From assembly GCA_964501265.1 (NCBI GenBank), contig CAZCSK010000001.1, positions 124,001 to 188,000 on the forward strand: DNA of 64,000 bases, written 5' to 3'. Below are positions 8,674 to 17,031 of the stretch, in pieces. A program made the translations under genes and the position numbers. How positions within the stretch are numbered: the stretch's first letter is position 1; every line of letters begins with the position of its first letter. Under the pieces are notes generated by a model that was given only the letters and a program-made list of their open reading frames with translations, had not been told where the DNA came from and did no database searches. The DNA is from CAZCSK01 sp964501265. GTDB lineage: Bacteria; Actinomycetota; CADDZG01; JAHWKV01.

Positions 8674-9836
8674 TTCAGTAACCTGCGCCCGATCACCACT
8701 CGCTGAATCTGGTTGGTGCCCTCGTATATCTGAGTGATTTTTGCATCGCGCATCATTCGCTCCACGGGAAATTCCTTGACGTAACCGTATCCGCCGAGCA
8801 ATTGCACGGCGTCAGTCGTTACCTTCATCGCGGTGTCGGAGGCAAATGCCTTCGCTATGGCGGCGAAGTAACCGACGTTAGGGTCCTTTTGATCGACCAT
8901 CACCGCCGACTTGTAAGTCAAAAGACGCGAGGCCTCGATGGCCATCGCCATGTCCGCCATCATGAACTGGACACCCTCAAAGCGCGAGATCGCCTGGCCA
9001 AACTGTTCACGTTCCTTCGTGTACCCGACGGCGTAGTCGAGCGCCCCCTGCGCGATGCCAAGAGCCTGGGCCGCGATCGTTGGGCGAGAGTAGTCCAACG
9101 TCTTCATAGCGATCTGAAACCCCTCGTTGACTTCGCCCACGACATCTTCATCGGGAACCCAAACGTTGTCACAAATCACCTCGCAAGTTGGAGATCCGCG
9201 AATGCCCATCTTCTTCTCCGACTTTCCAATTGAGAAACCCTCACTGTCGGATGGTATGAGAAAGGCAGTGATGTTCTTGCCTTTCTCTCCCTCGGGGTTG
9301 GTCACTGCGAAATACAGGTAGCGATTCGAGATACCCGCGTTCGTAATAAAGCGCTTCGTGCCCGTGATGCGCCAGCCGTCGCCGTCTTTGACGGCCCGAG
9401 ACTTCATCGCCGCTGCGTCGGAGCCCGAGCCGGGCTCCGTCAGACAATACGAATACTGACTCTCACCTGTCGAGATTCCGTGCGACGCTGCCTTTTTCTG
9501 CTCATCTGTACCGGCAATCAAAACTGGAATTGCTCCGAGCCGGCTCACGAGATGGATAAGACTCACGCCTGCCGAAACTCGCGAGATCTCTTCGGCGAGG
9601 ATGCAGACGTCGAGGGGCCCTCCGCCGGAACCTCCCCACTGTTCCTCGTAGCCCACCCCCATAAACCCCTGTTCAACCAGCAACTTGTGAATGTCCCAGG
9701 GGAACTCATCAGCCTCATCGATCTCGGCGGCGCGAGGTGCGATCTTGTTTTCCGCAAACTCGCGCACTGATTTGCGGAAGAGTTCCTGCTCCTCGGTGAG
9801 AGCAAACGATGGGGAGGCGCTAGATAACTCGTTCAA
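8670..9836 (-). CDS. acyl-CoA dehydrogenase
   Basis: FAD-dependent acyl-CoA dehydrogenase, 388 residues from the TTG at 9836. It introduces the alpha,beta double bond into an acyl-CoA and passes electrons to ETF. Visible family features are the N-terminal helical domain (ALTEEQELFRKSVREFAE), CLTEPGSGSDAAAMK in the beta domain, and the C-terminal signature IYEGTNQIQR holding the catalytic-base glutamate of the MCAD/SCAD type. A longer open frame exists, but the TTG overlaps the thiolase stop (TTGA) and gives family-typical length. It lacks the long N-terminus of methylsuccinyl-CoA dehydrogenase; a short-chain substrate is likely. Confidence 0.9.
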   Translation of the reverse strand: MNELSSASPSFALTEEQELFRKSVREFAENKIAPRAAEIDEADEFPWDIHKLLVEQGFMGVGYEEQWGGSGGGPLDVCILAEEISRVSAGVSLIHLVSRLGAIPVLIAGTDEQKKAASHGISTGESQYSYCLTEPGSGSDAAAMKSRAVKDGDGWRITGTKRFITNAGISNRYLYFAVTNPEGEKGKNITAFLIPSDSEGFSIGKSEKKMGIRGSPTCEVICDNVWVPDEDVVGEVNEGFQIAMKTLDYSRPTIAAQALGIAQGALDYAVGYTKEREQFGQAISRFEGVQFMMADMAMAIEASRLLTYKSAVMVDQKDPNVGYFAAIAKAFASDTAMKVTTDAVQLLGGYGYVKEFPVERMMRDAKITQIYEGTNQIQRVVIGRRLLK

Positions 9837-11017
9837 GCTTCGACCCGGATGATCAGCGCATCGCCTTGACCACCGCCGCCGCAAAGAGCGGCGGCGCCGA
9901 ACCCTCCGCCGCGGCGGCGCAGTTCGGCGCTAAGAGTAAGCACCAAGCGCGCCCCGGACATCCCGATGGGATGGCCGAGGGCTATCGCCCCTCCGTTTAC
10001 GTTCACCCTTTCCGCGCCAACGCCCAACTCCTTCGACGACTGGATGGCGACGCTGGCAAACGCCTCGTTCATTTCATAAAGATCGAAACCGCCGGGGTCG
10101 CGCCCAAGTTTGCCTGCGGCCTTGCGGATCGCATTCGCGGGTTGCGATTCCAAAGTTGGACCGGGACCTGCCACCATGCCGTGAGCCGCGATAGTCGCGA
10201 GGACGGTGAGGCCCTCACTTGTCGCGCGCTCGCGACTAGTCACAATGACGGCGGCCGCCCCGTCGGAGATTTGCGAGGCATTGCCGGCGGTGATCGTCCC
10301 ATCGGCTACAAAAGCTGGTTTCAACTTGCCCAAAGACTCCGCTGTCGTTCCCGGCCTGATCCCTTCGTCTTCTAGGGCGAGCAGAGGCTCACCCTTTCGC
10401 TGTGGAATTTCAACGCCCACGATTTCTTCAGCCAGCAAGCCAGCCTTGGTCGCTTCAGCAGCGCGCTCATGCGAGGAGGCCGCCCACTCGTCTTGCTCGG
10501 CGCGACTGATTCCCAGGCGGGCTGCGCAGGCATCGCTTCCCTTGCCCATGTGCTGATGATCAAAGGCGCACCAGAGACCGTCGTGGATCATCAGGTCGAC
10601 CGCTTCCGCATTTCCCATCCGAAATCCTTGGCGTCCGCGCGGCAAGGCATAGGGGGCCCCGCTCATCGATTCCATACCGCCTGCGACGACCATTTCGACT
10701 TCGCCAGCGCGGATCAGTTGATCCGCCAGTGCAATCGCGTTCAGACCCGAAAGACAAACTTTGTTGATCGTTATGCAGGGCACTTCCATGCCGATTCCCG
10801 CGTTAGTTGCCGCCTGCCGGGCCGTGATCTGGCCCTGACCCGCCTGCAAAACCTGACCCATGATTACGTAGTCGATCTGCTCCGGAGCAACTTGTCCGCG
10901 CTCCAGGGCGCCCTTGATGGCTACGCCGCCCAGATCCTGCGCGCTCAGATCGCTGAACGATCCAAGGAACTTGCCGATGGGCGTGCGGCTGCCGGCTACG
11001 ATGACGGATTCGGTCAT
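9833..11017 (-). CDS. acetyl-CoA C-acetyltransferase (thiolase)
   Basis: Thiolase condensing two acetyl-CoA or cleaving 3-ketoacyl-CoA; 394 residues. The nucleophile motif NKVCLSGLNA (Cys about 90), GHPIGMSGAR with the catalytic His, and CGGGGQGDA with the C-terminal catalytic Cys are all present. The ATG at 11017 is chosen because AGGAGGG lies just upstream and it begins MTESVIVAGSRTPIG, the normal family start; the frame is open much further upstream but does not look like protein there. It heads a four-gene operon with 4-nt overlaps. It could supply acetoacetyl-CoA to the ethylmalonyl-CoA pathway. Confidence 0.93.
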   Translation of the reverse strand: MTESVIVAGSRTPIGKFLGSFSDLSAQDLGGVAIKGALERGQVAPEQIDYVIMGQVLQAGQGQITARQAATNAGIGMEVPCITINKVCLSGLNAIALADQLIRAGEVEMVVAGGMESMSGAPYALPRGRQGFRMGNAEAVDLMIHDGLWCAFDHQHMGKGSDACAARLGISRAEQDEWAASSHERAAEATKAGLLAEEIVGVEIPQRKGEPLLALEDEGIRPGTTAESLGKLKPAFVADGTITAGNASQISDGAAAVIVTSRERATSEGLTVLATIAAHGMVAGPGPTLESQPANAIRKAAGKLGRDPGGFDLYEMNEAFASVAIQSSKELGVGAERVNVNGGAIALGHPIGMSGARLVLTLSAELRRRGGGFGAAALCGGGGQGDALIIRVEA

Positions 11018-11085
11018 TTTAAGACCCTCCTGATTGATTTCTTCTTCACATCTTATCGCCGCCCGGTGGAGGGGTCTCAACCAGT

Positions 11086-11091
11086 TAGGAT
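11086..11091 (+). promoter_or_regulatory. -10 element (TAGGAT) of a leaderless promoter for the epimerase gene
   Basis: TAGGAT lies 6 nt before the ATG at 11098, so transcription would begin at or next to the start codon. No Shine-Dalgarno sequence is present at the usual distance. The same arrangement recurs at about a dozen starts in the window. Confidence 0.55.
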
Positions 11092-11097
11092 GCGGCC

Positions 11098-11505
11098 ATG
11101 TTGACGAAGATCGAACACGTTGCGATCGTAGTTTCCGATCTGGAAGCAGCCATCGAGTTGTACACGAAGACGTGGGGACTGCCTCTTGTCCACCGAGAGA
11201 TCGTGGAAGACCAAGGTGTGGAAGAGGCCATGTTGGCCCTGGGCGATTCCCATATTCAATTGCTTTGCCCGCTGTCGCCCGACACGACCGTCGGGAGATT
11301 TCTCGCGAAGAAAGGTGAGGGATTGCATCACATCGCATACGAAGTGAAGAACCTGGAGGCTGCGCTCGAATCGCTGCGAACGCAGGGCGCGAGCTTGATC
11401 GATGAAGAACCGCGGCGCGGCTCTCGCAATACTCGAATCGCCTTTGTACATCCCAAGTCAAACCGGGGCCTGCTGGTGGAACTAGTGGAGTTGGACCCCT
11501 CCTAA
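11098..11505 (+). CDS. mce: methylmalonyl-CoA/ethylmalonyl-CoA epimerase
   Basis: The 135-residue vicinal-oxygen-chelate protein interconverts the 2R and 2S epimers of methylmalonyl-CoA (and ethylmalonyl-CoA in the ethylmalonyl-CoA pathway). It has two beta-alpha-beta-beta-beta modules. Metal and catalytic positions expected for the family are visible: EHVAIVVSDLEAA at residues 5-17, the DSHIQLL segment, GLHHIAYEV in the second module, and the closing LVELVEL. It is divergent from the thiolase operon and within 12 kb of Ccr and Ecm, which use its substrates. Confidence 0.92.
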   Translation: MLTKIEHVAIVVSDLEAAIELYTKTWGLPLVHREIVEDQGVEEAMLALGDSHIQLLCPLSPDTTVGRFLAKKGEGLHHIAYEVKNLEAALESLRTQGASLIDEEPRRGSRNTRIAFVHPKSNRGLLVELVELDPS

Positions 11506-11518
11506 GGGGGGGCGTGTC

Positions 11519-13081
11519 TCAGGGATCCGTGACTTCCAAGGTCCGGCCTTGCTGAATTGACTTGCAGTCGGGGAGCGGCAGTTGGCTCAGAGAGCGACGG
11601 GCTCGTTGCCGGGAGAAATGAAACGACTGCCATGCCTCCCCGTCTCGGCTACCTTGCCAAGAGGCGCAAGAGAGCATCCGATTAAGAGCCGCTCGAGGTC
11701 CAGGCGCAAGCTCGCCGGCCCTCGCGACCACCACAGGAACAGCGTCGCTTGAAAGCTGGGACAAGTAATGGAGATCTAGTTCCCGGCCCTCAACCCATCG
11801 ACTTAGGTTCCGATTCGCAACAAAGGAATCTACACCCAGTACGTTAAGGGATAAGAGAAAGGCAACGGACGCGACCAAAGATAAAAAGGCGAACGACCGG
11901 AGTCGCCCCAACCACTGCAGCGCCAATGTTCCGACGAGCAAGGCAGCAAGACAGAAAATGAAGACATGCGTGTAGGTCCGAAGCCGCGTGAAGCCATAGG
12001 CGTCTTCGTAAAGGAGTAAACGCTGGAGGGCAGAAACAAGTATCACCGAGGTGAGGAGAATCCAGACGCTGCCCAAGACGGAGAAGGCTTTGGCCATACG
12101 TCTAGAGTTTGGAGTCGAAAGCAGGCTTAAACCGAGAAAAAGAAAGAGGGTAAGGATCGCCACTGCCACCAGTTGGCCGAATCCCCGCCTTGCGTAATCT
12201 GAATAGGTCATGCCAAGAGTCTTCACTGCGGCTTCTCCGGCGAAGAAGTAACGAAGTTGAACCGCGACAAACGCGGCGAAGAGCAGATCAATGCTTGCGA
12301 GAACAACGAGCGCTTCAGTGGATCCCTTAGTACGCGCTTCGCGCTCGGGAAAGTTATCGAGCGCGCCATGATGGTTGATTGAATGCATATAGAGTCCGCC
12401 CAACAAATAACTGAGAATGCCCACGACAAACACTCGTGCCATGATCTCGGCCACAGACTCCGCCTCAATCCAATCGAGTGGATTGCGTAACATCTTCGAA
12501 AAGATCGGGTCCGCACTGGCGAATAGCAAGGAAAAAATAGCCAGCAAAGGTAGCGCCAGTAGGATGCCTCGCACCAGCGGACTTCCTCTAAACCGCCGTC
12601 CCCCCCGTTGATGCGAAGCCCCACGCCGCCCAGCGAGTTCCATTCCGGGCCGCACGAGCACGGCGATAATCAATTGGACTGCGGCGACAACATAGTCAAC
12701 AAAACGGTACCGAACCCAGCGGCCGGTTGTCATCGAATCGGCGAGAACACCCACTAGCAAAGTGGTTGCGAAATAGTTGAGAGCCAAGGTCAAGGGCTCC
12801 GCGCGAAAGATCGATCCCAACGAAAAGGCCAAGATGAGGGCGATCAGCCACGCACTCTCTCCCGCCACGCGGGTCGACGTTAAACGCGCGATCAAGGCGC
12901 CTCCAGTCAATACGAGGGCGACAAAAATCGGAAAGGAAATTCCCGGCCGCGTTCCCCAAAAGAGAAAGTCAAAGGCCCAGCCGATGAACAGTGCCAGCGG
13001 CCACAGGGCCGGGGAAACAATTGGCGCTGAGTCGACACCAAGCAACTCTTCGAAGAAGCCTCTGCGAGTGATCTCCTGCAC
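11519..13081 (-). CDS. DUF4173-type polytopic membrane protein
   Basis: The 520-residue protein has about ten to twelve predicted transmembrane segments. The central YSDYARRGFGQLVAVAILTL and the preceding FVAVQLRYFF stretch resemble DUF4173 membrane proteins of unknown function. The C-terminal about 110 residues (starting near RWVEGRELDLHYLSQL) form a soluble tail. The start is GTG 13081, supported by TAACTT 6 nt upstream. It is divergent from the toxin-antitoxin pair and convergent, with 13 nt between, to the epimerase. No function can be assigned. Confidence 0.75.
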   Translation of the reverse strand: MQEITRRGFFEELLGVDSAPIVSPALWPLALFIGWAFDFLFWGTRPGISFPIFVALVLTGGALIARLTSTRVAGESAWLIALILAFSLGSIFRAEPLTLALNYFATTLLVGVLADSMTTGRWVRYRFVDYVVAAVQLIIAVLVRPGMELAGRRGASHQRGGRRFRGSPLVRGILLALPLLAIFSLLFASADPIFSKMLRNPLDWIEAESVAEIMARVFVVGILSYLLGGLYMHSINHHGALDNFPEREARTKGSTEALVVLASIDLLFAAFVAVQLRYFFAGEAAVKTLGMTYSDYARRGFGQLVAVAILTLFLFLGLSLLSTPNSRRMAKAFSVLGSVWILLTSVILVSALQRLLLYEDAYGFTRLRTYTHVFIFCLAALLVGTLALQWLGRLRSFAFLSLVASVAFLLSLNVLGVDSFVANRNLSRWVEGRELDLHYLSQLSSDAVPVVVARAGELAPGPRAALNRMLSCASWQGSRDGEAWQSFHFSRQRARRSLSQLPLPDCKSIQQGRTLEVTDP

Positions 13082-13087
13082 TAGGCG

Positions 13088-13093
13088 AAGTTA
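13088..13093 (-). promoter_or_regulatory. -10 element (TAACTT) of a leaderless promoter for the DUF4173 gene
   Basis: Read on the minus strand, TAACTT is followed by CGCCTA and then the GTG start at 13081, a 6-nt spacing. It supports GTG 13081 as the start. Confidence 0.45.
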
Positions 13094-13155
13094 CCATCGT
13101 CGCAGAAGGGCTGGAGCTTGCTGAGTGCGAACGCGGGTTAAAAGCCTGGTACACT

Positions 13156-13178
13156 TATTTTCTGAAAGTAAGAAAATA
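13156..13178. promoter_or_regulatory. inverted repeat, candidate autoregulatory operator of the AbrB/RelE pair
   Basis: TATTTTCT and AGAAAATA are perfect 8-bp arms separated by 7 nt. The AT-rich palindrome stands out in this GC-rich region and lies 23 nt before the antitoxin start. AbrB/MazE-type antitoxins usually repress their own operon through such sites. A GGAG Shine-Dalgarno sequence sits between the palindrome and the ATG. Confidence 0.5.
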
Positions 13179-13200
13179 GGAAACCTGACAGGAGCCTTTT

Positions 13201-13506
13201 ATGTCCATTTCGATTGTCCGGTCCAAGGGCCAGATCACCATTCCTCGAGAGGTTCGGGAGGCAGCGCACCTGGAAGAAGGAGACCCGGTGGAGGTCGAAA
13301 TGACTCCCGAGGGAATCCTGCTGAGGCCGCAGAAAGTGATCGACGCCACCCAGGCATGGTTCTGGACGCCGGAGTGGCAGGCGGGAGAGCGCGAGGCCGA
13401 CGCAGACTTGGCGGCAGGACGTGGCGAAACCTTTAACTCCGGCGAGGAGTTCATCGAAGCTCTGCGTTCCCGTCCGAAGCCCGCGCTCCCACGCCGACGG
13501 CGCTAA
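13201..13506 (+). CDS. AbrB/MazE/SpoVT-family antitoxin
   Basis: The 101-residue protein has an N-terminal swapped-hairpin AbrB domain (about residues 4-45: VRSKGQITIPREVREAAHL, then EEGDPVEVEM and GILLRP), followed by an acidic and then basic C-terminal tail that would wrap the toxin. GGAG 7-10 nt upstream supports the ATG. The toxin gene starts 6 nt after its stop, a usual antitoxin-first order. An AT-rich inverted repeat upstream is a likely self-binding operator. Confidence 0.85.
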   Translation: MSISIVRSKGQITIPREVREAAHLEEGDPVEVEMTPEGILLRPQKVIDATQAWFWTPEWQAGEREADADLAAGRGETFNSGEEFIEALRSRPKPALPRRRR

Positions 13507-13512
13507 TAACGC

Positions 13513-13806
13513 TTGCCCACCTTCCGGTGGCTGCCTCGCTTCCGAGTGGACTTCACCCGACTGACTCCCGCGCGCAAAGCGATGTTTCTGACCGCTGTTG
13601 CGCAGTTCGTCGAGGACCTGCGATCGGGGGGGCGCTTCCGCAATAGCCTTCGCGTTAAAGGCGTCAAGGGCGCGCCCGGCGTCTTCGACCTGACCTGGGC
13701 CGGTGACGGCCGGGCAACTTTTCAATACGGAGATCCGGTGAAAGAAGGAGAGCCGCACGTGATCTGGCGTCGTGTCGGAACGCACTCGATCTTCGAGAAG
13801 CCCTGA
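13513..13806 (+). CDS. RelE/ParE-superfamily toxin-like protein
   Basis: The 97-residue protein begins at a TTG. The pattern LTPARKAMFLTAVAQFVEDL, LRVKGVKGAPGVFDLTWAGD, GRATFQYG and HVIWRRVGTHSIFEKP matches RelE/ParE-fold toxins (two helices followed by a sheet). In RelE relatives this fold cleaves mRNA on the ribosome; in ParE relatives it acts on gyrase; I cannot tell which applies. The pairing of a RelE-fold protein with an AbrB-type antitoxin is established in some actinobacteria. It may alternatively start at an internal codon a few residues downstream. Confidence 0.72.
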   Translation: MPTFRWLPRFRVDFTRLTPARKAMFLTAVAQFVEDLRSGGRFRNSLRVKGVKGAPGVFDLTWAGDGRATFQYGDPVKEGEPHVIWRRVGTHSIFEKP

Positions 13807-13810
13807 TCGA

Positions 13811-14803
13811 TTAGCGTTTAGGGTCAAGCGTGGAAAGCGTGACCATCCACTTCGCCTTGTAGGTAAATCCGCGATCGTCGGTCACGTTCTGGTCGTAGAA
13901 CTCCTGCACGGTTTGGCGTTGCTCAGGCGACACCCACAGCCGCACCAGCACGTCGCCCGTGCTCTTAGGCCCTAACAGTTTCATCTTAAGTTCGACGACC
14001 CACGTCCGAACCTTGCGTCCCGAGATGACAATCTCTTGCTTATCGATGATGCGTGCGGTGTAGTCGGCATCCGCCTCGCGATTGCCGTCCTCCCAGTGCC
14101 CGCTCCAGGCGGCCCCCACTGCTGCCGGAAATTGCATGTATCGCGCCGGGGGAATCTGTTTGATATGGATTCCTCCAGAACCGGGACCGATAGTGATATC
14201 CACGTCATAGCGATCCCCCATCACTCCCGAAGAATCGACGAACAAGTCGAATTCTTCTTTGTGCTCCCCGGAGTATTGGTGATAACTCGTCCACTTGTTC
14301 GGGGCCGTAACGATCACGCTGCGCTGGCCCTTTCGAGGAAACTCGCGGCCCAAGCCTCCCAACTCTTCCGTCGCTGTGGGTTCGGTTTCGGCCCCCGAGC
14401 ACTGACCGGAATCCCGTCCGCACTGGTACCACTCGTATACGCCCTGCTCCGGTGCCCTGAGGGGGCCCTGGCAGACCCACTCGCAAGAGGGAGTTGGACT
14501 GACAACGCCTCCAGAAGATAATGAGGGGGGCAACGCTTTGGGCAGAGTCAACGCTGCGGCCGTCGGTTGCGGTGAAGAAATCTCTGCCGGAGAGGTGGAA
14601 TCGGGAAGATTCCCCGCCGCGGCCTGTCGTCGACGAAAGTCATCGAGGGCGCTACTCTGCAGAACCTCTTCGGATGTCGTCAGGGTGCCGTAAACGGCGG
14701 TCAATTGCGCCACCAAGAGTGCAACTATGAGAGCGCTGTAGATGCGTCGGTGATTTGACGCCCAGATCCCAGGCAGTCGAAGGATCCTGCGCGGTTCTTT
14801 CAA
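13811..14803 (-). CDS. hypothetical membrane-anchored protein
   Basis: The 330-residue protein was not recognised. A basic start and one hydrophobic helix (about residues 17-38) indicate a signal anchor. A Ser/Pro-rich linker to about residue 110 and CEWVCQGPLR then CGRDSGQCS suggest disulphide bonds. The C-terminal half (about 150-325) is rich in beta-type sequence and ends with a lipid- or substrate-carrier-like KAKWMVTLSTL pattern of unknown meaning. The start is TTG 14803. It lies 16 nt downstream of ccr on the same strand and might share its transcript. Confidence 0.55.
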   Translation of the reverse strand: MKEPRRILRLPGIWASNHRRIYSALIVALLVAQLTAVYGTLTTSEEVLQSSALDDFRRRQAAAGNLPDSTSPAEISSPQPTAAALTLPKALPPSLSSGGVVSPTPSCEWVCQGPLRAPEQGVYEWYQCGRDSGQCSGAETEPTATEELGGLGREFPRKGQRSVIVTAPNKWTSYHQYSGEHKEEFDLFVDSSGVMGDRYDVDITIGPGSGGIHIKQIPPARYMQFPAAVGAAWSGHWEDGNREADADYTARIIDKQEIVISGRKVRTWVVELKMKLLGPKSTGDVLVRLWVSPEQRQTVQEFYDQNVTDDRGFTYKAKWMVTLSTLDPKR

Positions 14804-14819
14804 TGTCGAAAGGACGGAG

Positions 14820-16154
14820 TCAGGCTAGATCGCGCCATGCTGTGAGCTTTTCCCCGAGCCGGCTGCGTTTCTCATCGTCGGTGACGCCGAGACCTTCTGA
14901 TGGCGCCATACAAAGGACACCGAGCTTGCCAGTGTGCGCGTTGTTGTGGACTTCGTACGCGGCCTGCCCCACCTCTTTCAGCGGATAGGTCTTCGACAAG
15001 ATCGGCTGGATCATTCCAAGATCGAGCATTCGATTGGCTTCCGAGGCCTCGCGGTAATTCGCGAAGTGCGAACCGATGATCGTCTTCAGATGCATCCACA
15101 AGTAACGGTTGTCAAACTCGTGCATGAATCCCGATGTCGAGGCACAGGTGATGATCTTCCCCCCGCGTTTAGCAACATAGACACTGGCTCCGAATGTTTG
15201 CCTGCCGGGATGCTCGAAAACGATGTCTGGATCTGCACCCCCGGTTAGTTCCCGGATCTTCTTTCCGAAGCGCGCCCACTCTTTCGGGTCCTGGCGGTCG
15301 TCCTTCCAAAACTCGTAACCCTCCGCGCTTCTGTCGATCACTAACGCGACTCCCAAATCTCTGAGGTGCTGCGCCTTTCTTGCCGACGACACCACTGCTA
15401 CCGGGATCGCGCCACCGTTCAAGCAATACTGAACGGCGTAACCTCCGAGGCCCCCGGTCGCGCCCCACACCAACACGATGTCCCCCTGCTTCATGCGTGC
15501 TCCGTTAGAACCGATGAGCATTCGGTACGCCGTCGAGTTGACCAGACCGTTGCAGGCCGCCTCTTCCCAAGTCAGATGCGACGGCTTGGGCATCAACTGG
15601 TTTGCCTTGACCATCGCGATCTCCGCCAGGCCACCGAAGTTGGACTCGAAACCCCATATTCGCTGGCGAGGATCGAGCATCGAATCGTCGTGGCCCTCCG
15701 GCGATTCGAGGTCAACGTAGTTGCAATGGATCGTGACAAGATCACCTGGCTTCCAGCGAGTCACTCCCGGCCCAACTCTTAAGACGATGCCCGAGCCGTC
15801 CGACCCGACAATGTGATAGTCGAGGTCGTGCCGGGCCCCAAGTTCGGACTCCTTGCCAAACTTCTCAAGGAATTTGAAAGTCGGAATCGGTTCAAACAGG
15901 GAAGTCCACACGGTGTTGTAGTTGATCGCACTTGCCATCACCGCCACAAGGGCTTCGTTGGGGCCGAGCGGGGGGATGGGCACTTCCTCAACATGAGTCG
16001 ACTTGCGCGGATCCCTCTCGGAATGGGCCATGCCCTCGAACATCTGCGCCTCGTCCTTGCGGACGAACGCAGCCACCATAGATTCAGGAAGGGCAAGCCC
16101 CCCCGCGGCTTCGAAGTCACCCGCAGCGAAGGCCGTTCGAATCTCCTCTATCAT
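14820..16154 (-). CDS. ccr: crotonyl-CoA carboxylase/reductase
   Basis: Ccr reductively carboxylates crotonyl-CoA to (2S)-ethylmalonyl-CoA with NADPH and CO2, the defining reaction of the ethylmalonyl-CoA pathway. The 444-residue medium-chain-dehydrogenase protein has GATGGLGGYA (about 231-240) for NADPH. Residues reported to hold CO2 in the Kitasatospora enzyme (Asn81, Phe170, Glu171, His365) have clear counterparts at N80, F169, E170 and H363, so carboxylation rather than simple reduction is expected. GGCGGAG precedes the ATG. A perfect 16-bp palindrome lies 25 bp upstream, between ccr and a divergent lipoprotein gene. Confidence 0.95.
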   Translation of the reverse strand: MIEEIRTAFAAGDFEAAGGLALPESMVAAFVRKDEAQMFEGMAHSERDPRKSTHVEEVPIPPLGPNEALVAVMASAINYNTVWTSLFEPIPTFKFLEKFGKESELGARHDLDYHIVGSDGSGIVLRVGPGVTRWKPGDLVTIHCNYVDLESPEGHDDSMLDPRQRIWGFESNFGGLAEIAMVKANQLMPKPSHLTWEEAACNGLVNSTAYRMLIGSNGARMKQGDIVLVWGATGGLGGYAVQYCLNGGAIPVAVVSSARKAQHLRDLGVALVIDRSAEGYEFWKDDRQDPKEWARFGKKIRELTGGADPDIVFEHPGRQTFGASVYVAKRGGKIITCASTSGFMHEFDNRYLWMHLKTIIGSHFANYREASEANRMLDLGMIQPILSKTYPLKEVGQAAYEVHNNAHTGKLGVLCMAPSEGLGVTDDEKRSRLGEKLTAWRDLA

Positions 16155-16178
16155 CTCCGCCGCATTCTCTCACCTCGC

Positions 16179-16206
16179 TTGACCCGTCGGTCAACACGGT
16201 TATAGT
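16179..16206 (+). promoter_or_regulatory. promoter with embedded 16-bp palindromic operator candidate
   Basis: TTGACC (16179-16184) and TATAGT (16201-16206) form a -35/-10 pair with a 16-nt spacer in front of the lipoprotein gene. The -35 hexamer is also the left arm of a perfect palindrome, TTGACC-CGTC-GGTCAA (16179-16194). A dimeric repressor bound here would block the rightward promoter and sit 25 bp from the ccr start on the other strand. The regulator is not identifiable from sequence. Confidence 0.6.
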
Positions 16207-16238
16207 GACGTCGACCATACCGACAGAAAGGTTCAAGA

Positions 16239-17021
16239 ATGATCAGGTCCAAGCTCTTAACCGCGGCCATAGCTCTCACCCTTGCGCTCACCGCTTGCCA
16301 AACAACCACTGAAACCACCAGCGACGACAAGACGGAGGCCAAGGGTCCTTCTCTTTCGATCACATCGCCCAAGAACACGTCAACCGTGGATGGCAATGTC
16401 GTCACGCTTGCGCTCGAAGTAAAGGGAATCGACATCGTTAAGGCGGCCGAAGGCGACACTTCTGGCAAGAACGGGCACTTCCACGTCTTCGTTGACAAGG
16501 ACCCCGTCGCTCCCGGGGCCGTGGTTCCGAAAGAAGCAGGAATCATCCACACCACCGACAACCCAATCACCGTAACCGGGCTCGGGATCGGCGAGCACAC
16601 ACTCAAAGTCATTTTTGGCGACAGCACCCACACCAGAATCGGCGACGCCGTGGCAGCGGTGACGCTCAGCGTGAAGGGCCCCTCTGTCGACATCGACAGC
16701 CCGACCACGGAGTTCACTTCCGGGCAAGACGTTTTCCTGGCCTTCGTAGTTCAGGGCGTCAATCTCGTGAAGGCGGACGCCGACACTGCCGGCTCAAAGA
16801 CCACGGGGCATCTGCATGTCTTCCTGGATCCTGCCGCTGCGCCGACGGCCGATGGCACAGCTATTGCTAAGACGGACACGATCATCCACGCGACGGAAAC
16901 CAGTTACATCTTCAAGGGGCTTGCTGTGGGCGAGCACACCATCTGGCTCGTACTCGGCGACAAGGGCCACGTCCCATTCGGCCCCTTGGTAGCAGACAAG
17001 ATAGTCATTACCGTCAAGTAG
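16239..17021 (+). CDS. lipoprotein with two tandem DUF4399-like domains
   Basis: The 260-residue protein has a lipoprotein signal with lipobox LTAC (Cys at about residue 20), so it is probably attached to the outer face of the membrane. Two homologous halves (about 38-140 and 145-260) each contain NGHFHVFVD or TGHLHVFLD followed by a GEHT(L/I) strand and a GD..H motif, like DUF4399 domains; the conserved histidines hint at metal binding. Function is unknown. The start has GAAAGG upstream. It is divergent from ccr across a shared regulatory region of about 84 bp. Confidence 0.75.
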   Translation: MIRSKLLTAAIALTLALTACQTTTETTSDDKTEAKGPSLSITSPKNTSTVDGNVVTLALEVKGIDIVKAAEGDTSGKNGHFHVFVDKDPVAPGAVVPKEAGIIHTTDNPITVTGLGIGEHTLKVIFGDSTHTRIGDAVAAVTLSVKGPSVDIDSPTTEFTSGQDVFLAFVVQGVNLVKADADTAGSKTTGHLHVFLDPAAAPTADGTAIAKTDTIIHATETSYIFKGLAVGEHTIWLVLGDKGHVPFGPLVADKIVITVK

Positions 17022-17031
17022 AAAGGTTCGG

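Noticed and set aside
8670..9836. Methylsuccinyl-CoA dehydrogenase of the ethylmalonyl-CoA pathway
   Set aside because: The known enzyme has a long extra N-terminal region; both acyl-CoA dehydrogenases in the window are standard length (about 387 residues).
11018..11461. N-terminal extension of the thiolase reading frame to 11461
   Set aside because: The extension overlaps the divergent epimerase, lacks family similarity, and ATG 11017 has an excellent Shine-Dalgarno sequence.
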